Assembly: GCF_900109035.1 (NCBI RefSeq)
Contig: NZ_FNYD01000003.1
Coordinates: forward strand, 248,001 to 312,000
Length of the DNA stretch: 64,000 bases
Reading direction: 5' to 3'
From: Cribrihabitans marinus
GTDB taxonomy: Bacteria; Pseudomonadota; Alphaproteobacteria; Rhodobacterales; Rhodobacteraceae
The notes under the pieces are model-generated. The model was not told the DNA's origin, did not search any database, and saw nothing but the letters and a program-made list of their open reading frames with translations. Both the position numbers and the translations under genes were made by a program. The stretch's first letter is position 1. Each line of letters starts with the position of its first letter. Positions 55,241 to 63,598 of the stretch are shown here, in pieces.

Positions 55241-56209
55241 ATGCGTCTTCTTTTGTCATCTGCGGCCATCGCCTGCCTGTCCCTGCCGCTCCTGGCCGAC
55301 CCGCTGCCGTCGTGGAACGCCACCGACACCAAGGCGCGCATCATCTCTTTCGTCGACGCGGTCACGGACCCCGACTCGCCCGACTACGTAAGGCCGGCCG
55401 ACCGGATCGCCACGTTCGACAATGACGGCACGCTCTGGGGTGAGCAGCCGGTCTATTTCCAGGTGATCTATGCCGTGGACCAGGTCGCCAGGATGGCCGA
55501 GGCCGACCTGTCGATCCTGGACTCGGACGCGATGAAGGCCGCCGCCGCGGGCGACATGGCCGCACTCGTGGCCACCGGCAAGGAGGGTCTTGTGGAGGTC
55601 GTGACCGCGGCCCATTCCGGCATGAGCGTGTCGGAGTTCAAGGCCGATGTCGCCGCCTGGCTCGACACAGCGCGGCATCCCGACACCGGGCGGCCCTATG
55701 ACGAGATGCTCTATCAGCCGATGCTGGAATTGCTGCGCTATCTGCGCGACGAGGGGTTTTCCACCTATATCGTCTCGGGCGGCGGCATCGACTTCATCCG
55801 CGTCTTCTCGGAAGCCGCCTATAACATCCCGCCCAACCAGGTCGTCGGCAGCTCGCTGGCCGGGGAATACAAGACCGATGGCGACGGGCCGCGGATCATG
55901 AAGATGCCCTCGCTGTTCTTCATCGACGACAAGGAGGGCAAGCCGGTGGCGATCAACCATCACATCGGCAAGCGCCCGATCCTGGCGGGCGGCAATTCGG
56001 ACGGCGATTTCCAGATGCTGGAATGGACCACTTCCGGCGACGGCGCGCGGCTGGCGCTGATCGTTCATCACACCGATGCCGAGCGCGAATACGCCTATGA
56101 CCGCGACAGCCATATCGGCGGGCTGGAGCGTGGCCTGGACGAGGCCGAGGCCCGTGGCTGGCTGCTGATCGACATGGCCGCGGACTGGGCGCGTGTCTGG
56201 CCGGAGTGA
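55241..56209 (+). CDS. Exported HAD-family phosphatase-like hydrolase
   Basis: The 322-residue protein has a short signal peptide (LLLSSAAIACLSLPLLA). HAD motif I is F-D-N-D-G-T-L-W (59-66) with catalytic Asp60 and Asp62, motif II is the Y-I-V-S-G-G-G region, and motif III/IV is G-G-N-S-D-G-D-F. It is likely a periplasmic phosphatase. It lies 145 nt after the sulfatase on the same strand, which suggests use of a sulfated or phosphorylated substrate; the link is inferred. Confidence 0.85.
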   Translation: MRLLLSSAAIACLSLPLLADPLPSWNATDTKARIISFVDAVTDPDSPDYVRPADRIATFDNDGTLWGEQPVYFQVIYAVDQVARMAEADLSILDSDAMKAAAAGDMAALVATGKEGLVEVVTAAHSGMSVSEFKADVAAWLDTARHPDTGRPYDEMLYQPMLELLRYLRDEGFSTYIVSGGGIDFIRVFSEAAYNIPPNQVVGSSLAGEYKTDGDGPRIMKMPSLFFIDDKEGKPVAINHHIGKRPILAGGNSDGDFQMLEWTTSGDGARLALIVHHTDAEREYAYDRDSHIGGLERGLDEAEARGWLLIDMAADWARVWPE

Positions 56210-56255
56210 CCCGGCGACACACGCCCCGAAGCAAGCAAGCAAAGGACTGAACCGC

Positions 56256-57257
56256 ATGGACGCATCCGCCCAGGACACCCGCGCGGCCATCGACACGCTG
56301 CGCGACCGCATGGGCCAGGCCATCATCGGGCAGCGCGACGTGATCGAGCGGCTGCTGATCGGTCTTCTGGCCAATGGCAACCTGCTGGTCGAGGGCCTGC
56401 CGGGGCTGGCCAAGACCCGCGCGATCAAGGCGCTGGCCCGGAACCTGGAATGCGATTTCTCGCGCATCCAGTTCACCCCCGACCTGTTGCCCTCGGACGT
56501 CACCGGAACCGAGGTCTACTACCAGTCCGGCGAGGGGTCGGAGTTCCGTTTCGAGCCCGGGCCGATCTTTGCCAACATCGTCCTGGCCGACGAGATCAAC
56601 CGCGCGCCGGCCAAGGTGCAGGCGGCGCTCCTGGAGGCGATGGAGGAGCGGCAGGTCACGGTTTCTGGCACCACGCACAGGATGGACCCGCTGTTCATGG
56701 TGATGGCGACCCAGAACCCGATCGAGCAGGAAGGCACCTATCCGCTGCCCGAGGCGCAGATGGACCGGTTCCTGATGCATGTGAACATCACCTATCCCCC
56801 GGTCGAGGACGAGGTCGAGGTGATCCGCCTGGTGCGCGCGGAAGAGACCGCCGCGCAGGCCTGGCCGGGCACGGCGCCGGCCGACACCCCGGCGCCGGTT
56901 TCGCAAGCGGCGGTGTTCGCCGCCCGGCGCGAGATCGCCGGCCTGCATGTCTCGCCCGAGATCGAACGCTACATGGCCGACCTCGTCAGCGCCACACGGA
57001 TGCCGGAGGGGTTCGGCGACGACCTCAAGCGCTGGATCGAGGTCGGCGCCTCGCCGCGCGCCTCGCTGGCGCTGGATCGCTGCGGGCGGACCCATGCCTG
57101 GCTGAACGGCCGCGACTATGTCGATCCCGAGGATGTGCGCGCCATCGCGCCGGATGTGCTGCGTCACCGGCTGGGCCTGAGCTACGAGGCGCAGGGCGAG
57201 GCGGTCACACCGGATGCCGTGGTGGCCGAGATCCTGCGCCAGGTCGCCTTGCCCTGA
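56256..57257 (+). CDS. MoxR-family AAA+ ATPase
   Basis: ATG at 56256 gives 333 residues. Walker A is G-L-P-G-L-A-K-T (47-54), Walker B is V-L-A-D-E-I-N-R, and the sensor motif A-T-Q-N-P-I-E-Q-E-G is present, as in MoxR ATPases. MoxR proteins act as chaperones with von Willebrand A partners. It leads an operon with DUF58, DUF4381, two VWA proteins and a BatD-like protein, the usual Bat set. Confidence 0.93.
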   Translation: MDASAQDTRAAIDTLRDRMGQAIIGQRDVIERLLIGLLANGNLLVEGLPGLAKTRAIKALARNLECDFSRIQFTPDLLPSDVTGTEVYYQSGEGSEFRFEPGPIFANIVLADEINRAPAKVQAALLEAMEERQVTVSGTTHRMDPLFMVMATQNPIEQEGTYPLPEAQMDRFLMHVNITYPPVEDEVEVIRLVRAEETAAQAWPGTAPADTPAPVSQAAVFAARREIAGLHVSPEIERYMADLVSATRMPEGFGDDLKRWIEVGASPRASLALDRCGRTHAWLNGRDYVDPEDVRAIAPDVLRHRLGLSYEAQGEAVTPDAVVAEILRQVALP

Positions 57258-57267
57258 GGAGCCGCCC

Positions 57268-58245
57268 ATGCGCGACCGCGCTGCCAGAACCCGGACCGGC
57301 ACCCTGCCAGGCCTGCCAGAGGCGGGTCCGGATCCGCGCGTGCGGGTCGATCTGGCGCATCTGCGGGGTCTGGAGGGGCGGGCGCGCGCGCTCAGCTTCC
57401 TGCCGCGGCAACCGGCGCGCTCGGTCCTGAACGGGCGGCACGCCTCGCGGCTGCGGGGGCGGGGGCTGAATTTCGAGGAGTTGCGCGACTATCTGCCCGG
57501 CGACGACATTCGCGCCATCGACTGGAAGGTCACGGCGCGCACCGGCACGCCGCATGTGCGGGTGATGACCGAAGAGCGGGACCGGCCCGCCCTGATCGTC
57601 GTGGACCAGCGCATGAGCATGTTCTTCGGCTCGGTCCTGAACATGAAATCGGTCACCGCCGCCGAGGCCGCGGCACTGGCCGCATTCCGCATCCTCGACC
57701 AGGGCGACCGGGTCGGCGGGCTGGTGATCGGTGAGGAGGTGCTGGCCGAGATCCGCCCGCAGCGCAGCCGTGCCGCGCTGCACCGGTTCCTCGCCACGCT
57801 GGTCCGGGCCAACGGGTTGCTGCGCGCCGATGCGCCCGATGTCGCGCCCATTGGCCTCGACCGCGTCCTGCGCGCGGTCGCCCGAATCGCGCCGCGCGAC
57901 CACCTGGTGATCGTGCTGAGCGATTTCGACGGGATCGGGCCGGGCACCGACCGGATCGTGTCGGGCCTGGCGCGGCGCAACGACCTGGTGCTGGTGCCGG
58001 TGACCGACCCGATGGCCGGCGCGGTGCCCGCGGATCTGCGCATGGTGGTGTCCGACGGCAGCTTGCAGGCCGAGATCGACACGGGCGATGCGGCTGTCCG
58101 GCGCGACCTTTCGGCCTTTGCCCAGGGACGGCTGGCAGAGGTGCTGGACTGGCAGCGCCGCTTCGGCGTGCCGGTGCTGCCGCTGTCGGCGGGCGAGGAG
58201 ACGCTGCCGCAACTGCGCCGCCTGATGGGGCTGGGCCCGCGATGA
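57268..58245 (+). CDS. DUF58 protein (Bat operon)
   Basis: ATG at 57268 follows TGAGGAGC and gives 325 residues. DUF58 motifs are visible: F-E-E-L-R-D-Y-L-P-G-D-D-I-R-A-I-D-W-K and the VWA-like strand P-A-L-I-V-V-D-Q-R-M-S-M. The protein is cytoplasmic by sequence. It shares a 4-nt overlap with the next gene. DUF58 proteins travel with MoxR and probably bind it or the membrane VWA proteins. Confidence 0.9.
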   Translation: MRDRAARTRTGTLPGLPEAGPDPRVRVDLAHLRGLEGRARALSFLPRQPARSVLNGRHASRLRGRGLNFEELRDYLPGDDIRAIDWKVTARTGTPHVRVMTEERDRPALIVVDQRMSMFFGSVLNMKSVTAAEAAALAAFRILDQGDRVGGLVIGEEVLAEIRPQRSRAALHRFLATLVRANGLLRADAPDVAPIGLDRVLRAVARIAPRDHLVIVLSDFDGIGPGTDRIVSGLARRNDLVLVPVTDPMAGAVPADLRMVVSDGSLQAEIDTGDAAVRRDLSAFAQGRLAEVLDWQRRFGVPVLPLSAGEETLPQLRRLMGLGPR

Positions 58246-58754
58246 GCGGCGCGGCGGCCCAGACGACGGCGGACGAGGGCGCCGCCATGCCCGAGAACCT
58301 GGTCGACCTGATCGGGGCGCTGATCGATCCGCCGGAGCCCGCGCCGGTGCCGCTGACGCCGCAGACCGGGGGCTGGCTCGTGCTGGCGCTGCTGGTCGTC
58401 GTGCTGGCCGGTTGGCTGGTCCACCGTTGGATCGCCCGCCGCCGGGCCAATGCCTATCGGCGGGATGCGTTGGCACGTGTCGAGACGGCGCAGACCGCGG
58501 CCGAGATCGCCACGATCCTGCGCCGCGCCGCCCTTGCCGCCTATCCGCGCGGCGAGGTGGCGGGGCTGACCGGATCCGCATGGCTAACCTTTCTCGAGCG
58601 CACCGGGCGCGAGGGATTTCCCGCCGCTGCGGGGGCCGAACTGCGGTCCGCACCCTATCGGGCCGAGACCGCCGCGCCCTCGACGGCGCTCCGGGACGCG
58701 GCCGCCGCCTGGCTGCGCGGCCATTCCCGAACCGCCGGGGAGGGCGCGCGATGA
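58242..58754 (+). CDS. DUF4381 membrane protein (Bat operon)
   Basis: The 170-residue protein has one transmembrane helix at about 44-65 (GGWLVLALLVVVLAGWLVH) after a Pro-rich stretch, then an R-R-R basic cytoplasmic part and a helical domain. L-A-A-Y-P-R-G-E-V-A-G-L-T-G-S-A-W-L is typical of DUF4381. Starts and stops overlap both neighbours (ATGA), a hallmark of this operon. Confidence 0.88.
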   Translation: MSGAAAQTTADEGAAMPENLVDLIGALIDPPEPAPVPLTPQTGGWLVLALLVVVLAGWLVHRWIARRRANAYRRDALARVETAQTAAEIATILRRAALAAYPRGEVAGLTGSAWLTFLERTGREGFPAAAGAELRSAPYRAETAAPSTALRDAAAAWLRGHSRTAGEGAR

Positions 58755-59770
58755 TCTCGCTGGCATCCCCCTGGCTTCTCCTGCTGCTGCCGCTTCCGCT
58801 TCTGGTCTGGCGCTTCGTGCCGCCGCATCGCGAGCGGCAGGCGGCGCTGCGCTTTCCCTTCTTCCGGCGCGTGACCGAGGTGGCGGGTGTCACGCCACGG
58901 CCCGGCGCGGTGGTGCGCATCCGACCGCGCGTGGCCACCATCGCGGCCATGCTGTGCTGGGGGCTCGTGGTCCTGTCCCTGGCGCGTCCCGAACGGCTGG
59001 GCCGCCCGGTCACCGTCGAACGGGCCGCTCGCGACGTCGTTCTGGCCATCGACATCTCGGGATCCATGGACACGAAGGATTTCGAGGCGCCGGACGGGAC
59101 GCGCAAGCAGCGCCTGGCCGGGGTCCGCGAAGTCGTTTCCACTTTTGTCGCGGGGCGCGACGGCGACCGGATGGCCCTGATCGTCTTCGGCTCGGCGGCT
59201 TACCTGCAGGCCCCGCTGACCGATGACCTGGACACCATCGTGGATCTGCTGGCGCGCACCGAGGTCGGCATGGCCGGGCCGCACACCGCCCTGGGCGATG
59301 CCATCGGCCTGGCGATCCGGACCTTCGAGACCAGCGAGATCGAGCAGCGGCTGCTGATCCTGCTGTCGGATGGCAGCGACACCGCAAGCCGCATGAGCCC
59401 GGTGAACGCGGCCGAGATCGCGGCGGATCGCGGTGTCGAGATCCATGCCATCGCGGTCGGCGACCCCGAGGCCGTGGGCGAGGACCGGGTGGACACGGCC
59501 ACACTTCAGGCGCTGGCCGGCCGCACCGGCGGGGCGTTCTTCTTCGCCGAGGACGAGGGCGCCTTGCAGGAAGTCTACAACCGGATCGACGCGCTGGCCC
59601 CGCGCGAGGTCGAAACCGTCTCGTACCGGCCCCGGCGCAGCCTGTCCTGGGTTGCGCTGGCCCTGGCGCTGGTCATCGGCACCGGTACGCTGGCCGGGAT
59701 GCATCTGGCCGCGCGGCGGCGCGGGCGGGCGCATCCGGGCGCTTTGCGGGATGCGGAGGCGCCGACATGA
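58751..59770 (+). CDS. batA: BatA-like membrane von Willebrand A protein
   Basis: The 339-residue protein has an N-terminal helix (LLLLLPLPLLVW), a second at about 62-78, the VWA domain, and a C-terminal membrane helix (VALALALVIGTGTLAGMHL). The MIDAS metal motif D-I-S-G-S is intact at 101-105, with Thr at T-A-L-G-D and Asp in L-L-S-D-G-S-D. It is the metal-binding partner of the MoxR operon. Confidence 0.9.
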   Translation: MISLASPWLLLLLPLPLLVWRFVPPHRERQAALRFPFFRRVTEVAGVTPRPGAVVRIRPRVATIAAMLCWGLVVLSLARPERLGRPVTVERAARDVVLAIDISGSMDTKDFEAPDGTRKQRLAGVREVVSTFVAGRDGDRMALIVFGSAAYLQAPLTDDLDTIVDLLARTEVGMAGPHTALGDAIGLAIRTFETSEIEQRLLILLSDGSDTASRMSPVNAAEIAADRGVEIHAIAVGDPEAVGEDRVDTATLQALAGRTGGAFFFAEDEGALQEVYNRIDALAPREVETVSYRPRRSLSWVALALALVIGTGTLAGMHLAARRRGRAHPGALRDAEAPT

Positions 59771-61332
59771 GCGGGGCCTGGCTCTATCTCGAGGCTTTCC
59801 ATTTCCTGCGGCCGGTCTGGTTGACGGTATTTCCGGTCATCGCGCTCTTGTGGTGGTCGGTGCGCCGTGGCGCGCGGCGGCAGGACATGGCCCCGTCCCG
59901 CATCGCGCCGCATCTGCGCGCGGCGCTTACCGTGGGGCAGACGGGGGCCGGGCGGATCCTGCCGATCGACGGTGTGGCGCTGACCCTGATGCTGGCCGCG
60001 CTGGGGGCGGCCGGACCGACCTGGTCGCGGCAACCCGATCCCTTCGCCGCGCAATCCGCGCCGGCGGTTCTGATCCTGGCGGTGACCCCGTCGATGCAGG
60101 AGAGCGACATCGCGCCCTCGCGGCTGGAGCGCGGCAAGCAGAAGATCCGCGACTTCCTGGAGCTGCGCGCCGGTGCGCGCACGGCCCTGGTGGCCTATTC
60201 CGGCAGCGCCCATGTGGTGCTGCCGATGACCGAGGATCCCTTGGTCATGGTGCCCTACCTGCAAGGGCTTTCGCCCGAGGTGATGCCGCGCGAGGGATCC
60301 GCCGCCGGTCCCGCTCTGGCCCTGGCCCAGCAGCTGCTGGCCGACGAGGACGCGCCCGGCGGCATCCTGTTCGTCACCGACGGCCTGGAGCCTGCGGATG
60401 CCCCCGCGCTCGACGCGTCTGCGGCGCCGGTTGCGGTCCTGGCCATGCGTCCCGGCGACAGCCGCGACCGAGGGCTGGACACGCTGAGCGTGCCGGTGGT
60501 GGCGGTCACGCCGGACGGCGCCGACATCCGCCGGATCGACGGATTGCTGAACGCGGCCTACCGGCGCGCGCAGCTTGACGATGCCGACCAGCCCTGGGAG
60601 GACCGCGCGCATTGGCTGGCCTGGCCCGCAGCGCTCCTGCTTCTGCTGTGGTTCCGGCGTGGCTGGACGATGCGGTGGGTGGTTTTCGCCGGATTGGTCA
60701 CCGGTCTCGGCGCGGCCCCGGGACCGGCGCGGGCCGAGGGCATGGCCGACTGGTTCCTGACACCGGACCAGCAGGGGCGGCTGGCCTATGAGCGGCGCGA
60801 CTTCGACCGGGCGGCCGAGCTCTTCGCCGATCCGCTCTGGCGCGGCTACGCGCTCTATCGCGACGGCCAGTATGAGGAGGCGGTCACGGTGCTGGACCGG
60901 GTCGAGACCGCGCAGACCGCGTTCATCCAGGGCATGGCCAACATCAAGTCGCGCGCCTATCGCGACGGCGTGCGCAGTTTCGAGACGGCGCTGGAGCGCG
61001 ACCCGAACTATCCGGGCGCGGCCGAGAACCTGGCGCAGGCGCAACGCATCGTCGACTATATCGAGGATGTGCGCGAGCAATCCGACACCGGCGAGGAGCG
61101 GGGCGCCGGGGCCGACGAGGTGGTGTTCGACAACGAGGCGGAGCGTGGGGTCGAGACCGAGATCGACGCCGAACCCGAGGGCGACGGGGCCGGCCTGCTG
61201 ACCGCCGATCAGTGGATGAGCACGGTCGAGACGCAGACCGCCGACTTCCTGCGCCTGCGTTTCGCGCTGGAGGACTCGGCGGCCTCGGACGCCGAGGACG
61301 GTGCGGAAACCGCCCCGGAGGCCGGCGAATGA
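59767..61332 (+). CDS. BatB/BatC fusion: VWA domain plus periplasmic TPR domain
   Basis: The 521-residue protein combines a BatB-like membrane VWA domain (two helices near 20-35 and 65-85, one at about 283-296) with TPR-like repeats at about 335-430 (YRDGQYEEAVTVLDRVETA, then GVRSFETALERDPNYPGAAE). The MIDAS is degenerate: A-V-T-P-S at 105-109 replaces D-x-S-x-S, so the first Asp is lost. Metal binding is therefore doubtful. It overlaps both neighbours by 4 nt. Confidence 0.88.
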   Translation: MSGAWLYLEAFHFLRPVWLTVFPVIALLWWSVRRGARRQDMAPSRIAPHLRAALTVGQTGAGRILPIDGVALTLMLAALGAAGPTWSRQPDPFAAQSAPAVLILAVTPSMQESDIAPSRLERGKQKIRDFLELRAGARTALVAYSGSAHVVLPMTEDPLVMVPYLQGLSPEVMPREGSAAGPALALAQQLLADEDAPGGILFVTDGLEPADAPALDASAAPVAVLAMRPGDSRDRGLDTLSVPVVAVTPDGADIRRIDGLLNAAYRRAQLDDADQPWEDRAHWLAWPAALLLLLWFRRGWTMRWVVFAGLVTGLGAAPGPARAEGMADWFLTPDQQGRLAYERRDFDRAAELFADPLWRGYALYRDGQYEEAVTVLDRVETAQTAFIQGMANIKSRAYRDGVRSFETALERDPNYPGAAENLAQAQRIVDYIEDVREQSDTGEERGAGADEVVFDNEAERGVETEIDAEPEGDGAGLLTADQWMSTVETQTADFLRLRFALEDSAASDAEDGAETAPEAGE

Positions 61333-62606
61333 TCCGGATCCGCGCCCTTGTCGCCGCGTTCCTGATCTGCCTTGCGGGGATGGTCTCGGCCCAGGATGCG
61401 CCGGCGCAGGCCCCGCTGCTGCGCATGGACTTCCCCGAGACCGAAACGATCCCCGGCCAGCCGCTCAGCCTGCGCCTGACGGTCCTTGTGCCGACCTTCC
61501 TGCCGTCGCCGCCGGTCTGGCCCAACTTCGATGCGCCGAACCTGATGGTGCGCCTGCCGGAACGGTCGACCGGGCCGGTCTCGGAGCGGATCGGGAGCGA
61601 GACCTGGTCGGGGGTCAGCCGTCACTATCGGATCTCGCCGCTGGTGGCGGGCCAATTCACCCTGCCGCCGCAGGAGGTGATCGTGACCTGGAGCGACCCG
61701 GCGACCGACACGCCGGTCAAGGTCACGCTGACAACCGATCCGTTCGAATTCACCGGCACCGTGCCCGAGGGGGCCGAGGGTCTGGACCCGTTCATCGCCG
61801 CGACCGAGCTCAGCCTGACGCAGGCGATCGACGGCGATCCGGCGGCGATGGCGGCGGGCGACAGTTTCACCCGCATGGTGACGGCCCAGCTGCACGGCGC
61901 GCCGCCGATGGTCCTGCCGCAGCTGCTGGCGCCGGCGGACCTGCCGGGGCTGGCCGCCTATCCCGAGGATCCGGTGCTGAGCGATACCGATGATCGTGGC
62001 GTTCCCGGCGGCACCCGGATCGAGACGGTGACTTATGTAGCCGAGGGCGGCGGCGGTGGGATCCTGCCGGCGCTTTCGGTCGACTGGTTCAACACCGAGA
62101 CGGGCCAGGTCGAGACCGCCGTGGCCGAGGCGGTTGAGGTTCAGGTCGCAGGACCGCCGCCGGTCTCGGCCGAGCCGCGCGACTGGCGGCTGTGGGCGGC
62201 TGTGGGACTTGGGGCGCTTGTCGTGGCACTGGCCGGGGCCTGGGGGTTGCGTCGGGTGTTGCCGCCGCTGCGGCGGGTGATTGCCGCAAGGCGAGCCCGC
62301 GCGCTGGCATCGGAACGCCATGCCTGGGGTCTGCTGCACCATGCGGTATCCAAACGTGACCGGGTTGCGCTGCACCCCGCTCTGGATCTGTGGGCCGGGC
62401 GCGTTCCGGACCGTGACCCGCGCCGGGATGCTTCGGTGCAGGCGGCGCTGCTTGCACTTGGGGCCGCTCGCTATGGCCCGGCGGGCGGGTCGCGTGAGGA
62501 CAGCGCGGCCTGGGCCGATCTGGACAAGGCGCTGCGCGCGGCGCGAAGGGACCGGAGCCAACGAGATCCCGGCCAGGCGCTGCCGCCGCTCAACCCGACC
62601 GGCTGA
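61329..62606 (+). CDS. BatD-like membrane protein
   Basis: ATG at 61329 overlaps the previous stop (ATGA) and gives 425 residues. A signal peptide ends near V-S-A-Q. Beta-sandwich-like domains follow (PLSLRLTVLVPTFLPSPPVW), then a transmembrane helix at about 291-310 (LWAAVGLGALVVALAGAWGL) and a basic cytoplasmic tail. This is the BatD layout. It ends the Bat operon and overlaps the convergent LysR gene by 17 nt. Confidence 0.85.
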   Translation: MIRIRALVAAFLICLAGMVSAQDAPAQAPLLRMDFPETETIPGQPLSLRLTVLVPTFLPSPPVWPNFDAPNLMVRLPERSTGPVSERIGSETWSGVSRHYRISPLVAGQFTLPPQEVIVTWSDPATDTPVKVTLTTDPFEFTGTVPEGAEGLDPFIAATELSLTQAIDGDPAAMAAGDSFTRMVTAQLHGAPPMVLPQLLAPADLPGLAAYPEDPVLSDTDDRGVPGGTRIETVTYVAEGGGGGILPALSVDWFNTETGQVETAVAEAVEVQVAGPPPVSAEPRDWRLWAAVGLGALVVALAGAWGLRRVLPPLRRVIAARRARALASERHAWGLLHHAVSKRDRVALHPALDLWAGRVPDRDPRRDASVQAALLALGAARYGPAGGSREDSAAWADLDKALRAARRDRSQRDPGQALPPLNPTG

Positions 62607-63495
62607 CACCCGTCGCCGTCTCGGGCGACGGCTGGGTCAGCACCTCGGCGAGCAACGGGTTGGGAAAGCGTCGGGCGAAGGTGACGGCATAGAACACCTC
62701 GGTCATGTCCGGCAGCGGGCGCATCTCGATCAGCAGGCCCGAGCGCAGCTCGTCGCGCACGACGATGGGCGGCACCACGGCCAGACCCGCATCCTCGCGC
62801 GCCAGCAGCCGGATCATCGCCATGTCGTCGGCCTCGGCCGCGATCATCGGCGTCACGCCCAGGCGCTGGACGAGCGCGTCGAACTCGGCGCGCATCGCGG
62901 TCTCCGGCGTCGGCAGGATCAGCGGCTGGGTCGCCAGCAGCTCGACCAGCGGGGCGCTGGCCTTGCCGCGCCCCGGGCGCCCGATCAGGCTGACCGGTTG
63001 TTCGGCGATCCGGTGCAGCAGAAAGCGCGAGGCGGCATCGCTGGGCGGCGTCAGGTTGGTCAGAACAACGTCATGCGCCATCGTTTCGAGCCCCAGCAGA
63101 AGCTGCGCCTGGCTGCCCGAACGCAAGACCACCTCGACATCATCGCGCCCCAGCAACGGCCGGAGGAACTGAAGCTGGAAGTTGCGCGAAAGCGTGGCCA
63201 GCGCCCCGACCCGCAACGCCCGTGCCGCGTGGCGGTTCTCACGCAAGAGCGAGGACAGGTCCTCGGCCGTGCGAAAGATCGAATCGGCATGATCGAGCGC
63301 GATGCGCCCGGCCTCGGTCAGCGCCAGCCCGCGCCCGATGCGCTCGAACAGGGGATGGCCGATATCGGCCTCCAGCGCCTTGATCTGCGCCGAGAGGGCC
63401 GAGGCCGAGAGATTCAGCCGCCGCGCCGCGCCGGTCAGCGTGCCGTCATGGGCGACCGCGTGAAAAAGACGGAGGTGATGCAGGTTGAGCGGCAT
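62590..63495 (-). CDS. LysR-family transcriptional regulator
   Basis: The start MPLNLHHLRLF at 63495 gives 301 residues and fits the family; longer forms upstream have no support. The winged helix is typical (H-A-V-A-H-D-G-T-L-T-G-A-A-R-R-L-N-L-S-A-S-A-L-S-A-Q-I-K-A-L-E). A periplasmic-binding-like effector domain follows. It is divergent from the dabB-like gene, with two palindromic sites between them, so it probably controls that operon and itself. Confidence 0.9.
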   Translation of the reverse strand: MPLNLHHLRLFHAVAHDGTLTGAARRLNLSASALSAQIKALEADIGHPLFERIGRGLALTEAGRIALDHADSIFRTAEDLSSLLRENRHAARALRVGALATLSRNFQLQFLRPLLGRDDVEVVLRSGSQAQLLLGLETMAHDVVLTNLTPPSDAASRFLLHRIAEQPVSLIGRPGRGKASAPLVELLATQPLILPTPETAMRAEFDALVQRLGVTPMIAAEADDMAMIRLLAREDAGLAVVPPIVVRDELRSGLLIEMRPLPDMTEVFYAVTFARRFPNPLLAEVLTQPSPETATGVSRSG

Positions 63496-63498
63496 GAA

Positions 63499-63533
63499 TG
63501 TTTCATGAAACAGAATGGATATCCGCAAAATAT
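63499..63533 (+). promoter_or_regulatory. Palindromic sites in the LysR/dabB intergenic region
   Basis: TGTTTCATGAAACA (63499-63512) is a perfect 14-bp palindrome 4 nt upstream of the LysR start. ATAT-N7-ATAT (63519-63533) contains a T-N11-A core typical of LysR-binding sites. Either could be the operator of the divergent promoters. Confidence 0.5.
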
Positions 63534-63598
63534 GACATTTTTTACCGTTTTGCCAAGTGCTAACCACGGCCCGACGCAGGTCTTTTGGAGTCCCGAAC

